Notes: generated by a model not told the origin, from the sequence alone. Shown: positions 8,018 through 16,074, numbered from the stretch's first letter. The stretch is 64,000 bases of DNA from Pseudonocardia terrae (GCF_021343995.1 NZ_JAJTTE010000017.1:1-64000), one strand, 5' to 3'. Translations and numbers: made by a program.

Positions 8018-10924
8018 GTGAGTGCGCACGTCCCGACCCACCCCGCCGCGCCCGACGCGGGCGAGACCGGCGCCGCCGCGGCGCTGGCCGCCGACCTCCG
8101 CCGGGTCGTCGGCGGGGAGGTCCGGTTCGATCCCGCGCACCGCGCGATGTGGTCGGCCGACGCCTCGAACTACCGCAAGGTCCCGATCGGCGTCGTCTCC
8201 CCGCGGGACGAGGCCGACGTCGCGGCGGCGCTGGCCGTCTGCCGCGAGCACCAGGTCCCCGTGCTGCCCCGCGGCGCGGGCACCTCGATCGCGGGCCAGG
8301 CCGTCAACACCGCGGTGGTGCTGGACTTCACCCGGCACATGAACAAGGTCCTGGAGATCGACCCGGAGGCCCGCACCGCGCGCGTCCAGCCCGGGGTGAT
8401 CTGCGACCAGCTCCGCGACGCCGCGGCCCCGCACGGGCTGACCTTCGGCCCGGACCCGTCGACGCACAACCGCTGCACGATCGGCGGGATGATCGGCAAC
8501 AACGCCTGTGGGTCGCACTCGGTGGCCTGGGGCAAGACCGTCGACAACACCGTGGGTCTGGAGGTCCTCACCTACCGCGGCGAGCGGCTCGACACCGCCT
8601 TGCCGGCGGGCGAGATCCCCGCGCGGCTGCGAGCGCTCGCGGACCGGGTGGGCGACCGCGTCCGGAGCTCCTTCCCCGACCTGACCCGCCGCGTGTCCGG
8701 CTACAACCTCGACCAGCTCCTCCCGGAGAACGGGTTCGACCTGGCCCGGGCCCTGGTCGGCGGCGAGGGCACGCTCGCCACCACGGTCGCCGCGACCATG
8801 AAGCTGGTCGAGTCGCCGCCGGCGCGCGCCCTGGCCGTCCTCGGTTTCCCCGACGCCTACGTCGCCGCGGACAACGTCATGGTCGTCCGACAGCACGCGC
8901 CGCTCACCATCGAGGGCATGGACGCCGGGCTGATCGCCGCCCTGCGCGCCCAGAACCCCGTCGAGACGGGCTGGAAGGCGCTGCCGCCGGGTGGCGGCTG
9001 GCTCTACGTCGAGACCGGCGGGGAGACCCGGGAGGAGGCCGAGGACAAGGCGCGGGCCGTCGCGAAGGCGATGGGGCCGTACGGGCTGACCGAGGCCGTC
9101 GTCGAGTCCGACCCGAAGCGGATGAAGGCGCTGTGGCGGATCCGCGAGGACGGCGCCGGCATCCTCACCCGCAGCCCCGACGGCGGCGAGGCCTGGCCCG
9201 GCTGGGAGGACGCGGCCGTCCCGCCCGAGAAGTTCGGCTCCTACCTGCGCGAGTTCGACCGGGTGCTGGAGCGGCACGGGCGCAAGGGCGTGTACTACGG
9301 CCACTTCGGCGACGGCTGCCTGCACGTCCGCATCGACTTCGACCTGCTCAGCGAGCCGGGGATCGCGAACTTCCGGGCGTTCATGGAGGACGCGGCCGAC
9401 GCGGTCGTCGCGCACGGCGGCTCGCTCTCCGGCGAGCACGGCGACGGGCGCGCCCGTTCCGAGCTGCTGCCCCGGATGTACCCGCCGGACGTCATCGCGG
9501 CGTTCGAGGAGTTCAAGGGCGTCTTCGACCCGGACGACCGGATGAACCCCGGCTGCATCGTCCGGTCCGCGCGGATGGACGAGGACCTGCGGATCTTCGT
9601 GGGGATGCCGACCCTCGCCGACGACCCGCAGCTCGCCTTCGGCCACGACCGCGGCTCGTTCACCCGGGCGACCCGGCGCTGCCTGGGCGTGGGCAAGTGC
9701 GTCACCGCGCACGGCGGCGTGATGTGCCCGAGCTACCGGGCGACCGGCGACGAGAAGCACTCCACCCGCGGGCGGGCCCGGCTGCTGTTCGAGATGGCCA
9801 ACGGGGAGGTGGTCACCGGCGGCTGGCAGGACGACGACGTCGCCGACGCCCTCGACCTCTGCCTGTCCTGCAAGGGCTGCAAGACCGACTGCCCGGTCGG
9901 CGTGGACATGGCCGCGTACAAGACCGAGTTCCTCGCCAACCGGTACAAGAACAAGCTGCGCCCCGCCTCGCACTACTCGATGGGGGCGCTGCCGCGGTGG
10001 CTGCGGCTCGTCGGGAAGCTGCCGGCGGGTGCGGTCGACGGGCTCAACGCGCTGGCCCGGATCCCGTTCCTGGCCGGGCTGGCCAAGCGGGCCGGCGGGA
10101 TCGCGCCGGAGCGCGGGATCCCGGCGATCGCGCGCGAGACGTTCACCACCGCGGCCCGGTCCCGCGCGCTCGTGGCGGGCCCGGCGAAACAGGCCTCGCG
10201 CGGGCGGCTGCTGCTGTGGCCGGACACGTTCACCGACCACTTCGACCCGGGCATCGCCGACGACGCCGTGGCCGTCCTGGAGTTCCTCGGCTACGCCGTC
10301 GAGCTACCGCCGCGCGGGGTGTGCTGCGGGCTGACCTGGACGTCGACCGGGCAGGTCGGGGCGGCGCGACGGGTGCTGCGCCGCTCGCTGCGGACGATCG
10401 AGCCGTGGCTCACCGAGGGGGTGCCGGTCGTCGGGCTGGAGCCCTCGTGCACCGCGGCCCTGCGCGCCGACGGGGAGGAGCTGCTGCCCGAGGAGCCGCT
10501 GGCCAAGGCGATGTCCGGTGGCGTGCGGACGTTCGCGGAGCTGCTGGCCGGGCACGTCGACGAGCTGCGCGCGGCCGTCCCGGGCCCGGGCACGCGGGCG
10601 CTGGTCCAGCTGCACTGCCACCAGTACGCGGACCTGGGCTCGGAGGCCGACCGCGCGGTGATGGCCGCGCTCGGCATCGAGGCGGAGGTGCTCGACTCGG
10701 GCTGCTGCGGCCTCGCCGGCAACTTCGGCTTCGAGAAGGGCCACTACGAGGTCTCGATGGCCGCCGCCGAGCGCGTGCTGCTGCCGGCGGTCCGCGGCGC
10801 GGCGCCCGACACCGAGGTGCTGGCCGACGGGTTCTCCTGCCGCACGCAGCTGCGCCAGGCGGGCACCCGCGAACCGGTGCACCTCGCCCAGCTGGCGGCA
10901 CGGGCGTTGGGTCTGCAGAGGTAA
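8018..10924 (+). CDS. FAD-linked oxidase / 4Fe-4S / CCG protein, YdiJ-type D-2-hydroxyglutarate dehydrogenase
   Basis: 968 aa from GTG 8018. Domain order: FAD-binding type 4 (residues ~45-230, with PRGAGTSIAGQAVNT and IGGMIGNNACGSHS), FAD-oxidase C-terminal domain (~240-540, with HFGDGCLHVRIDF and SGEHGDGRARSELL), two ferredoxin-like Cys clusters (CLGVGKCVTAHGGVMCPSY and CLSCKGCKTDCPVG), then a CCG heterodisulfide-reductase-like region (GVCCGLTW, SGCCGLAGNFGFEKGHY). This single-chain GlcD+GlcF layout is that of YdiJ; I recall YdiJ being assigned as a D-2-hydroxyglutarate dehydrogenase. In this operon it would oxidise the D-2-hydroxyglutarate made by the transhydrogenase. D-lactate or glycolate dehydrogenase is the alternative. 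Confidence 0.85.
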   Translation: MSAHVPTHPAAPDAGETGAAAALAADLRRVVGGEVRFDPAHRAMWSADASNYRKVPIGVVSPRDEADVAAALAVCREHQVPVLPRGAGTSIAGQAVNTAVVLDFTRHMNKVLEIDPEARTARVQPGVICDQLRDAAAPHGLTFGPDPSTHNRCTIGGMIGNNACGSHSVAWGKTVDNTVGLEVLTYRGERLDTALPAGEIPARLRALADRVGDRVRSSFPDLTRRVSGYNLDQLLPENGFDLARALVGGEGTLATTVAATMKLVESPPARALAVLGFPDAYVAADNVMVVRQHAPLTIEGMDAGLIAALRAQNPVETGWKALPPGGGWLYVETGGETREEAEDKARAVAKAMGPYGLTEAVVESDPKRMKALWRIREDGAGILTRSPDGGEAWPGWEDAAVPPEKFGSYLREFDRVLERHGRKGVYYGHFGDGCLHVRIDFDLLSEPGIANFRAFMEDAADAVVAHGGSLSGEHGDGRARSELLPRMYPPDVIAAFEEFKGVFDPDDRMNPGCIVRSARMDEDLRIFVGMPTLADDPQLAFGHDRGSFTRATRRCLGVGKCVTAHGGVMCPSYRATGDEKHSTRGRARLLFEMANGEVVTGGWQDDDVADALDLCLSCKGCKTDCPVGVDMAAYKTEFLANRYKNKLRPASHYSMGALPRWLRLVGKLPAGAVDGLNALARIPFLAGLAKRAGGIAPERGIPAIARETFTTAARSRALVAGPAKQASRGRLLLWPDTFTDHFDPGIADDAVAVLEFLGYAVELPPRGVCCGLTWTSTGQVGAARRVLRRSLRTIEPWLTEGVPVVGLEPSCTAALRADGEELLPEEPLAKAMSGGVRTFAELLAGHVDELRAAVPGPGTRALVQLHCHQYADLGSEADRAVMAALGIEAEVLDSGCCGLAGNFGFEKGHYEVSMAAAERVLLPAVRGAAPDTEVLADGFSCRTQLRQAGTREPVHLAQLAARALGLQR

Positions 10925-10945
10925 GGACGGGCTTGCTGTCGGACG

Positions 10946-10970
10946 GTCCACCTCACTCGACCGGGTGGAC
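10946..10970. terminator. possible terminator hairpin after the lactonase operon
   Basis: GTCCACC and GGTGGAC form a 7-bp stem around 11 bases, starting 22 bases after the oxidase stop. There is no T-run, as is common in high-GC actinobacteria, so it may be a weak or factor-assisted terminator. Confidence 0.35.
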
Positions 10971-11053
10971 GGCCGACTCGTGTCACCTCCGGCGTAATGC
11001 CGACGATCTTCGCGGCGATGTCCCGGGCGGACGGCACGGACGGGAGCACCGCG

Positions 11054-11815
11054 ATGAACGGCCTCATGAGCACGGTCCGGGAGATCACCCAGGGCGGCCC
11101 CGCCCGCGGCACGTCCACCACGTGGCTCGGCTCGCTGGTGGCCACCGTGGCCGAGACGCTGCGGGTGCCCTTCGCCGCGCTGGAGGTCGACGGCCGGATC
11201 GTCACCGGCGTCGGGGCGTGGCCGGAGCACGTGGAGCGGGTCCCGCTGGGCTACGGCGTCGAGACCGTCGGCGCGCTCGTGCTGCCGCCCGTGCGGCGCC
11301 GCGACGCCCTGCTGCTCGACGCGCTGGCCGGGCAGCTCGCGCGGGCCGTCCGGGCGGCGTCGGTGGCCGACGCCGCCGTGCACGCGACCCGCGACCTCAC
11401 CGGCGACCGCGTGCCCGGTGGTCTGGTCGTGGCCCTCACGGCCGCCGCCCGCGCCCTCGGCGGTGCGGCCGTCGAGGTGTGGCCACTGCCCGCGCTGCAC
11501 CCGGCCGTCGAGGTCGCGGCCTACCGGATCGCCGTCGAGGCGGTCGGCAACGCCGCCCGGCACGCCCCGGGCGCACCGGCCCGGGTCCGGGTCCGGGCCC
11601 GGGGGAGCTTCCTCGACGTCACGGTGGCCGACCGCGGACCGGGCGTCCCGGCCGGGTTCACCGCCGGCGCCGGGGTGCGCGCCATGCGCGGCTGGGCCGC
11701 GGCCGTCGGCGGGGCCTGCACGGTCCGCCGCGGGTTGCCCGGCACCCTCGTCGAGGCGATGCTCCCGCTGGTCCCGGCGCCCGTGGTGCCGGTGCAGCGC
11801 CCCCGTACCGCGTAG
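11054..11815 (+). CDS. orphan HATPase-domain protein (histidine-kinase-like, no phospho-acceptor box)
   Basis: 253 aa from ATG 11054, preceded by GGGAG at a good distance; upstream in-frame starts exist. The C-terminal half is a NarL-type-kinase HATPase: N-box AYRIAVEAVGNAARHA, G1 box VADRGPGVP, G2-like GVRAMRGWAAAVGG. The N-terminal ~120 residues look like a GAF-type remnant (FAALEVDGRIVTGVG). No HisKA_3 H-box is evident, and no response regulator is adjacent. It may be a degenerate kinase, an anti-sigma-like ATP-binding protein or a partner of another kinase. The reading frame after its TAG stays open into the DUF998 gene. Confidence 0.65.
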   Translation: MNGLMSTVREITQGGPARGTSTTWLGSLVATVAETLRVPFAALEVDGRIVTGVGAWPEHVERVPLGYGVETVGALVLPPVRRRDALLLDALAGQLARAVRAASVADAAVHATRDLTGDRVPGGLVVALTAAARALGGAAVEVWPLPALHPAVEVAAYRIAVEAVGNAARHAPGAPARVRVRARGSFLDVTVADRGPGVPAGFTAGAGVRAMRGWAAAVGGACTVRRGLPGTLVEAMLPLVPAPVVPVQRPRTA

Positions 11816-11890
11816 GTCGGCATCGGCAGGGTCGGCCGGGTCGATCGGCACGGGCGGGAGTGGCCCGGGCCGGAACCGGGAACCGGCCGG

Positions 11891-12502
11891 GTCGACCCCG
11901 TCCGCCGCACCATCAGCGAGTACGCCCTGCACACGGACCTCGAGCCGATCTTCGACGCGGGCGTGCTGGCCTTCGCCGGCGCGGCGCTGTGTGTGCCGGT
12001 CGCCCTGGTGCGGGCGGGCCTGCTCCGCGTGGTGTCGGGTGCCTCGGCCGGCCTGGTGCTGGCCGCCGCGGGCCTCGTCGCGGTCGTGGTGTTCGAGAAG
12101 ACGAACTGGGCCGTCGGAGCGAGCGTGGGCGGCACCATCCACCGCTACGCCAGCCTGGCGGCCTTCCTCGCTCTGCCGGTCGCGGCGGTCCTCGTCGCCC
12201 GCCGGTACCGCCGGGCTGCCGTGCCGGACGTGGGGCCCTGGGACCGGAACGCCGCATGGGTCCGGTGGCTCGGCGTCGCGTCCCTGCTGTGGTTCACCCC
12301 GATCCTGGTCGGCTTCGTGCAGCGCCCGTTCACCGGCGTGTCCTGGTGGCAGGCAGTCCCGTTGGGCCTGGTCGAGCGGGGGCTGGCACTCACGGAGGTA
12401 CTGCTCGTGGTCGCACTGGCGCTGTGGGGGGCTCGCCGCCGGCCGGCCGACACCCGTCGCGACTTCCCCCGATGCCGTCGGGGATTCCCCGCCGTCACGT
12501 GA
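11891..12502 (+). pseudogene. DUF998 membrane protein lacking its N-terminus
   Basis: Strong DUF998-type sequence begins at VDPVRRTISEYALH (11891) and runs to the stop: FEKTNW, GGTIHRYASLAAF, LLWFTPILVG, AVPLGLVERGLALTEV, with about five membrane segments. In that frame no ATG or GTG exists between the kinase TAG (11813-11815) and GTG 11963, and the first membrane helix normally found before the conserved RRTISEYA motif is absent. Translation from 11963 would give 179 aa but cut into conserved sequence. I read this as a decayed or truncated gene; an unusual start codon or readthrough of the upstream TAG, which is in the same frame, are alternatives. Confidence 0.65.
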
Positions 12503-12547
12503 GATGTCCCGCGATTGACGCGTCCACGCGCGCGGTATCACGAGGAC

Positions 12548-13381
12548 ATGGTTCCGACGATCACGCTCAACGACGGTGCCCGGATCCCGCAGTTCGGCTT
12601 CGGCGTCTTCCAGATCGACCCGGGGCAGGCGACGGTCGACGCCGTGAAGCAGGCGTTCGACGCGGGCTACCGCCACATCGACACCGCTCAGATGTACGGC
12701 AACGAGGAGGGCGTCGGGCAGGCCATCGCTGAGTCCGGTCTCTCCCGGGACGAGATCTTCGTCACCACGAAGCTCGACAACGGCCGGCACGGCCGCGACG
12801 AGGCCCAGAAGGCGCTCGAGGAGAGCCTCACCAAGCTCGGCCTCGACCACGTGGACCTGTTCCTGATCCACTGGCCGCTGCCGAAGCGCGACGACTACGT
12901 GGAGACCTGGCGCGGGCTCGAGCAGGCGAAGGCGGCGGGCAAGGCCCGCTCGATCGGGGTCTCGAACTTCCAGGTCCCGCACCTCGACCAGCTCGCCACG
13001 GAGACGGACACGGTGCCCTCGGTCAACCAGATCGAGCTGCACCCCACCTTCACCCAGCCGCAGCTGCGCCAGTACCACCGGGACAACGCCATCGCGACCG
13101 AGGCGTGGAGCCCGATCGGGCAGGGCGGCGAGCTCCTGAAGGACGAGACCGTGACCTCCCTCGCCGAGAAGTACGGCAAGAGCCCGGCCCAGGTCGTGCT
13201 CCGCTGGCACATCCAGCTCGGCAACATCGTGTTCCCCAAGTCGGTGACGCCCTCGCGCATCGCGGAGAACATCGACATCTTCGACTTCGAGCTGGCCGAC
13301 GACGACGTCGCGACGATCAGCGGGCTGGACAGGAGTGACCCGGGCGCCCGCCTCGGCCCCCACCCGGACGAGTTCAACTGA
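12548..13381 (+). CDS. aldo/keto reductase
   Basis: 277 aa. The AKR catalytic tetrad is visible: Asp and Tyr in GYRHIDTAQMYGNE, Lys in FVTTKLDNG, His in LFLIHWPLP. The NADPH-binding end is FPKSVTPSRIAENIDIFDF. Resembles the 2,5-diketo-gluconate reductase/morphine dehydrogenase branch common in actinobacteria, reducing small carbonyls with NADPH; the substrate cannot be told. ATG 12548 follows ACGAGG; 45 bases separate it from the DUF998 stop. Confidence 0.9.
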   Translation: MVPTITLNDGARIPQFGFGVFQIDPGQATVDAVKQAFDAGYRHIDTAQMYGNEEGVGQAIAESGLSRDEIFVTTKLDNGRHGRDEAQKALEESLTKLGLDHVDLFLIHWPLPKRDDYVETWRGLEQAKAAGKARSIGVSNFQVPHLDQLATETDTVPSVNQIELHPTFTQPQLRQYHRDNAIATEAWSPIGQGGELLKDETVTSLAEKYGKSPAQVVLRWHIQLGNIVFPKSVTPSRIAENIDIFDFELADDDVATISGLDRSDPGARLGPHPDEFN

Positions 13382-13443
13382 CACCCCGGCGATCGGTGAC
13401 GCCCGGCCTGCACGGCCGACCGGTTCTCGGTACGGTCGGCCGA

Positions 13444-13761
13444 ATGTTGGCAATCACGGACACCGCGGCCGAGGCCATCAAGTCCCTGACCACGGACGCC
13501 GAGCTGCCGGACGGCGGGGGGCTGCGGATCGCGGCCACCGACCCCGAGCAGGGCCTCGAGCTCTCGCTGGCGGCGCAGGCGGACCAGAGCGACACCGTGC
13601 TCCACGGCGAGGGGCTCAACGTCTTCCTCGAGCCGATGGCGGCGGAGGTGCTCGAGGACAAGGTCCTCGACGTGCAGCCGTTCACGAACGAGGAGGGCCA
13701 GGAGGAGCTGCGCTTCGCCATCGGCCCGCAGGGCGCGCCGGAGGCCGGCGCGCAGGCCTGA
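13444..13761 (+). CDS. HesB/IscA-fold protein without cysteines
   Basis: 105 aa. The N-terminal MLAITDTAAEAIKSL and the overall size and strand pattern fit the A-type Fe-S carrier fold, but there is not one cysteine in the protein, so the three cluster-ligating cysteines of IscA/ErpA are gone. Such cysteine-less relatives are found in actinobacteria and have no assigned function that I know of. It is monocistronic: 62 bases after the reductase, with a hairpin terminator 18 bases downstream. Confidence 0.75.
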   Translation: MLAITDTAAEAIKSLTTDAELPDGGGLRIAATDPEQGLELSLAAQADQSDTVLHGEGLNVFLEPMAAEVLEDKVLDVQPFTNEEGQEELRFAIGPQGAPEAGAQA

Positions 13762-13779
13762 CGCACCCCACGTCCGACA

Positions 13780-13812
13780 GGGGCGGTCCCTCCACCCGGA
13801 GGTGGCCGCCCC
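13780..13812 (+). terminator. hairpin terminator after the HesB-like gene
   Basis: GGGGCGGtCC and the facing GGcCGCCCC arms, extended by CCTCC/GGAGG with one mismatch, form a stem of about 13 bp with a short loop 18 bases beyond the stop, followed by TTCG. The downstream gene is convergent, so this fits the end of the plus-strand transcript. Confidence 0.65.
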
Positions 13813-13834
13813 TTCGCCGTCTCCGGCGGCGTGT

Positions 13835-13898
13835 TCAGGAGTCGCGCCCAGGTGCCCTGTCCCCTGGTCCTGCTCAGGAGCCGTGCACAGGTGCCCTG
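13835..13898. repeat. two diverged 25-bp direct repeats, 39 bases apart
   Basis: Copies at 13835-13859 and 13874-13898 share TCAGGAG, then a variable CGnG core, then CAGGTGCCCTG. A third partial TCAGGGG follows. They lie between the converging HesB-like and SDR genes. No function is apparent. Confidence 0.6.
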
Positions 13899-13928
13899 CT
13901 CAGGGGCCGCCGTGTTGAGAATCGCTGC

Positions 13929-14825
13929 TCAGGGGCGCAGCGGCACCGCGATCGAGACGCCGGTCAGCGCCTCCGCCCGCTCCCAGAGCGCCCGCTGCAC
14001 CTCCCGGTCGTGCGAGGCACGGCTCGACCCGACCGGGACGGGCGCGCCGCGGGTCTCACCCGGGCCGCCGGGCCCGACGTACGTGCCGCCCGGCAGGTCC
14101 GGCACGGTGGCCGCGTACAGCGTGGGCAGGGCCCCGCCGGCCGCGTCCTGGGCGACGACCCGATTGGCCGCGGCCATGAACCGGTCCTGGACGGTCCCGG
14201 TGCGGGTCTGCAGGTTCGTCGCCGCGTAGCCGGGGTGCGCGGCCATGGAGCGCAGCAGCGAGCCGGCCGCCACGAACCGGTGCTGCAGCTCGTAGGCGAA
14301 CATGAGGTCCGCGAGCTTCGACTGCCCGTAGGCGAGCCAGCGCTGGTAGCGGCGCCGCTGCCAGGTGAGGTCGTCGAGGTCGATCCGCCCGATCCGGTGC
14401 ATGAGGCTCGACAGCGTGACCACGCGGTCGGTGATCCGTGGCAGCAGCAGCCCGGTCAGCGCGAAGTGCCCGAGGAAGTTGGTGCCGATCTGCATCTCGA
14501 AGCCGTCGGCCGTCCGCTGCCCGGGGACCGCCATCAGCCCGGCGTTGTTCACGAGCACGTCCACCGGGCGGTCGAGGCCGGCGGCGAACCGGCCGACCGA
14601 GCTCAGGTCGGCCAGGTCCAGCTCACGGACCTCGGTGGAGCCGGCCCCGGTGAGCGCGGCGGCCGCCGCCTCGCCCTTCACGGTGTTGCGGCAGGCCAGC
14701 ACGACGTGCGCGCCCGCGGCCACGAGCGCCCGCGCCGCCTCCAGCCCGATCCCGGAGTTGGCGCCGGTCACGGCGATCGTCCGCCCCGTCTGGTCGGGGA
14801 TGTCCGCGGTGGTCCAGGAGGCCAT
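13929..14825 (-). CDS. short-chain dehydrogenase (retinol-dehydrogenase-like SDR)
   Basis: 298 aa. Classical SDR motifs: TGANSGIG for NAD(P) binding near residue 19, NNAG near residue 92, serine in VVTLSSLMHRIG, and the YGQSK catalytic Tyr-Lys near residue 165. The PGYAATNLQTR stretch is typical of the oxidoreductase group close to retinol/protochlorophyllide reductases. Substrate unknown. It is the last gene of a minus-strand unit, 33 bases after the YciI gene. Confidence 0.88.
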   Translation of the reverse strand: MASWTTADIPDQTGRTIAVTGANSGIGLEAARALVAAGAHVVLACRNTVKGEAAAAALTGAGSTEVRELDLADLSSVGRFAAGLDRPVDVLVNNAGLMAVPGQRTADGFEMQIGTNFLGHFALTGLLLPRITDRVVTLSSLMHRIGRIDLDDLTWQRRRYQRWLAYGQSKLADLMFAYELQHRFVAAGSLLRSMAAHPGYAATNLQTRTGTVQDRFMAAANRVVAQDAAGGALPTLYAATVPDLPGGTYVGPGGPGETRGAPVPVGSSRASHDREVQRALWERAEALTGVSIAVPLRP

Positions 14826-14858
14826 ACGGGGTTCCTACCACCGGTAACCGCGCCCGGC

Positions 14859-15152
14859 TCAGCGGGTGACGGCCGAGAGCATCGGCAGCACCTCGAACCG
14901 GGCGACCCCGGCGACCACGGCCGGATCGGCCTCGCCGAGGGCGGCGGCGTCGTCGAGCGACCCGCCGTTGACGATCCCGAGGCCCCACGGCCCGGCGGGA
15001 TCAGCCACCGGCCCGAAGAAGATCGTCCGGCCGGCCTCCAGGAGACCCCGCCAGTACTCGACGTGCTCCGCCATCGCGGCACGCTCGCGCTCGTCCATCG
15101 TCGTGGCGAAGTCCGGGCGCGGCGGCAGGAGACGGTAGAGGAACCAGCTCAC
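14859..15152 (-). CDS. YciI-like protein
   Basis: 97 aa from GTG 15152, overlapping the SRPBCC stop by 4 bases. A ferredoxin-like YciI fold is indicated by the central EHVEYWRGLLEAGRTIFFGPV with its conserved His, then the GLGIVNGGSLDDA and GEADPAVVAGVARFEVLPM pattern. YciI proteins are small dimers of mostly unknown catalytic role. Its place in an ArsR-SRPBCC operon is a common association for such small proteins. Confidence 0.8.
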   Translation of the reverse strand: MSWFLYRLLPPRPDFATTMDERERAAMAEHVEYWRGLLEAGRTIFFGPVADPAGPWGLGIVNGGSLDDAAALGEADPAVVAGVARFEVLPMLSAVTR

Positions 15153-15658
15153 GGTGCGTCCTCCCGGACGGCGTCGGCGAAGGCGCCCATGATCGTGGCC
15201 CAGCCGCGCTCGAAGGCCCCGCCGGAGTAGCCACCGGGCAGCGCACAGGCGGCCCGCAGCTCCTCGAGGGAGAGGCGCTCCCAGCCGCGGTGCTCCAGGT
15301 CCACGCGCGTGCCGCCCTCGGCCAGCTCCACGAACCGCAGCTCGACCTCGGTCGGCGTGCCGGTGACGTTCCACGTCATGGTCAGGCCGGCCGGTGGGTC
15401 CCAGGCCAGCAGCGTGCCCCAGTCGTGGGCGCTGCCGTCGTGCCAGTGCTCGGTGATCGTGCCGCCCACCCGGCCGTCGACGCTGACCGAGGCGATCCGT
15501 CCGCTGCCGCCCAGGGAGAACGGGTCGAGCGGCCACCACTCGGCGAGCCGGTCGACGAACACCCGGAACGTGCGCTCGCGGGCGGCCGCCACCTCGGTGG
15601 ACCGGCGGATGGGCGGGCGGGCGAGGTCGAGGATCTCCGCGATCGGTTCGGTGCTCAC
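15149..15658 (-). CDS. SRPBCC-domain (AHSA1-type) protein
   Basis: 169 aa from GTG 15658, overlapping the ArsR stop. START-like/AHSA1 fold: RTFRVFVDRLAEWWPLDPF at the first helix-strand, GTLLAWDPPAGLTMTWNV in the middle, ELAEGGTRVDLEHRGWE and a long C-terminal helix ending GWATIMGAFADAV. Members bind hydrophobic ligands or act as small enzymes or chaperones. Pairing with an ArsR regulator is a recurrent arrangement and suggests shared response to a small molecule. Confidence 0.85.
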   Translation of the reverse strand: MSTEPIAEILDLARPPIRRSTEVAAARERTFRVFVDRLAEWWPLDPFSLGGSGRIASVSVDGRVGGTITEHWHDGSAHDWGTLLAWDPPAGLTMTWNVTGTPTEVELRFVELAEGGTRVDLEHRGWERLSLEELRAACALPGGYSGGAFERGWATIMGAFADAVREDAP

Positions 15659-15981
15659 TTCTCCTCCTCCACGAGGGCGCGCGCCCGGTCGAGCGCGTCG
15701 GACCAGATGCCGTCGAGGGCCGCCTGCAGCTCGCGGACCGCCTCCCGGCGGGCACGGTACAGCCGGCGGGTGCCCTCGCGGCGCTCCGCGATCAGGCCGG
15801 ACTCCTTCAGCACGGTGAGGTGCTGGCTGACGGCCGTGCGGGACACCTCGAACTCCGCGGCGATCTCGCCGGCCGCGCGCTCGGTGGTGGCGACCAGCCG
15901 CAGGATCGCCCGGCGGCGCGGCTCGGCGAGGGCCCGGAGCATGGCCCCGACCCGGTCGTCGAGCGGGGCGGGTGAGGTCAC
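15655..15981 (-). CDS. ArsR-family transcriptional regulator
   Basis: 108 aa from GTG 15981, coupled by a GTGA overlap to the leader ORF before it and by another to the SRPBCC gene after it. Winged helix-turn-helix: MLRALAEPRRRAILRL, AGEIAAEFEVSRTAVSQHLTVLKESGL, RREGTRRLYRA. No cysteine-based metal site is present, so it belongs to the non-metal ArsR group linked to SRPBCC proteins. A perfect palindrome at 16063-16074 is its likely operator. Confidence 0.88.
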   Translation of the reverse strand: MTSPAPLDDRVGAMLRALAEPRRRAILRLVATTERAAGEIAAEFEVSRTAVSQHLTVLKESGLIAERREGTRRLYRARREAVRELQAALDGIWSDALDRARALVEEEK

Positions 15982-16031
15982 CGGCCGGGGTCGGTGCTGA
16001 CGATCTCGAACATGGCGACCGGACTGCCCAT
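15978..16031 (-). CDS. 17-codon leader ORF resembling the start of a VOC-family protein
   Basis: ATG at 16031 sits behind a strong GGGAGG site and encodes MGSPVAMFEIVSTDPGR before TGA, which overlaps the ArsR GTG (GTGA). The peptide looks like the first strand of glyoxalase/VOC proteins (VxxFEIxxxDPxR). I read it as either the stub left by an internal deletion of a VOC gene, now serving as the ArsR initiation leader, or a chance likeness. The ribosome site here is better than any visible for ArsR itself. Confidence 0.5.
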   Translation of the reverse strand: MGSPVAMFEIVSTDPGR

Positions 16032-16062
16032 CACGACCTCCCGAGTTGTTCCGTGCGCGTTC

Positions 16063-16074
16063 GCTAACGTTAGC
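16063..16074. promoter_or_regulatory. perfect palindrome, probable ArsR operator
   Basis: GCTAACGTTAGC is a perfect 12-base palindrome in an unusually AT-rich spot, 32 bases upstream of the leader ORF of the ArsR operon. Size and location fit an ArsR-type autoregulatory site. Confidence 0.6.

Noticed and set aside
8149..12732. A 1527-codon plus-strand open frame across the FAD oxidase, kinase and DUF998 region
   Set aside because: It is an Arg/Pro/Gly-rich shadow of four well-supported genes in another frame, usual at this GC content.
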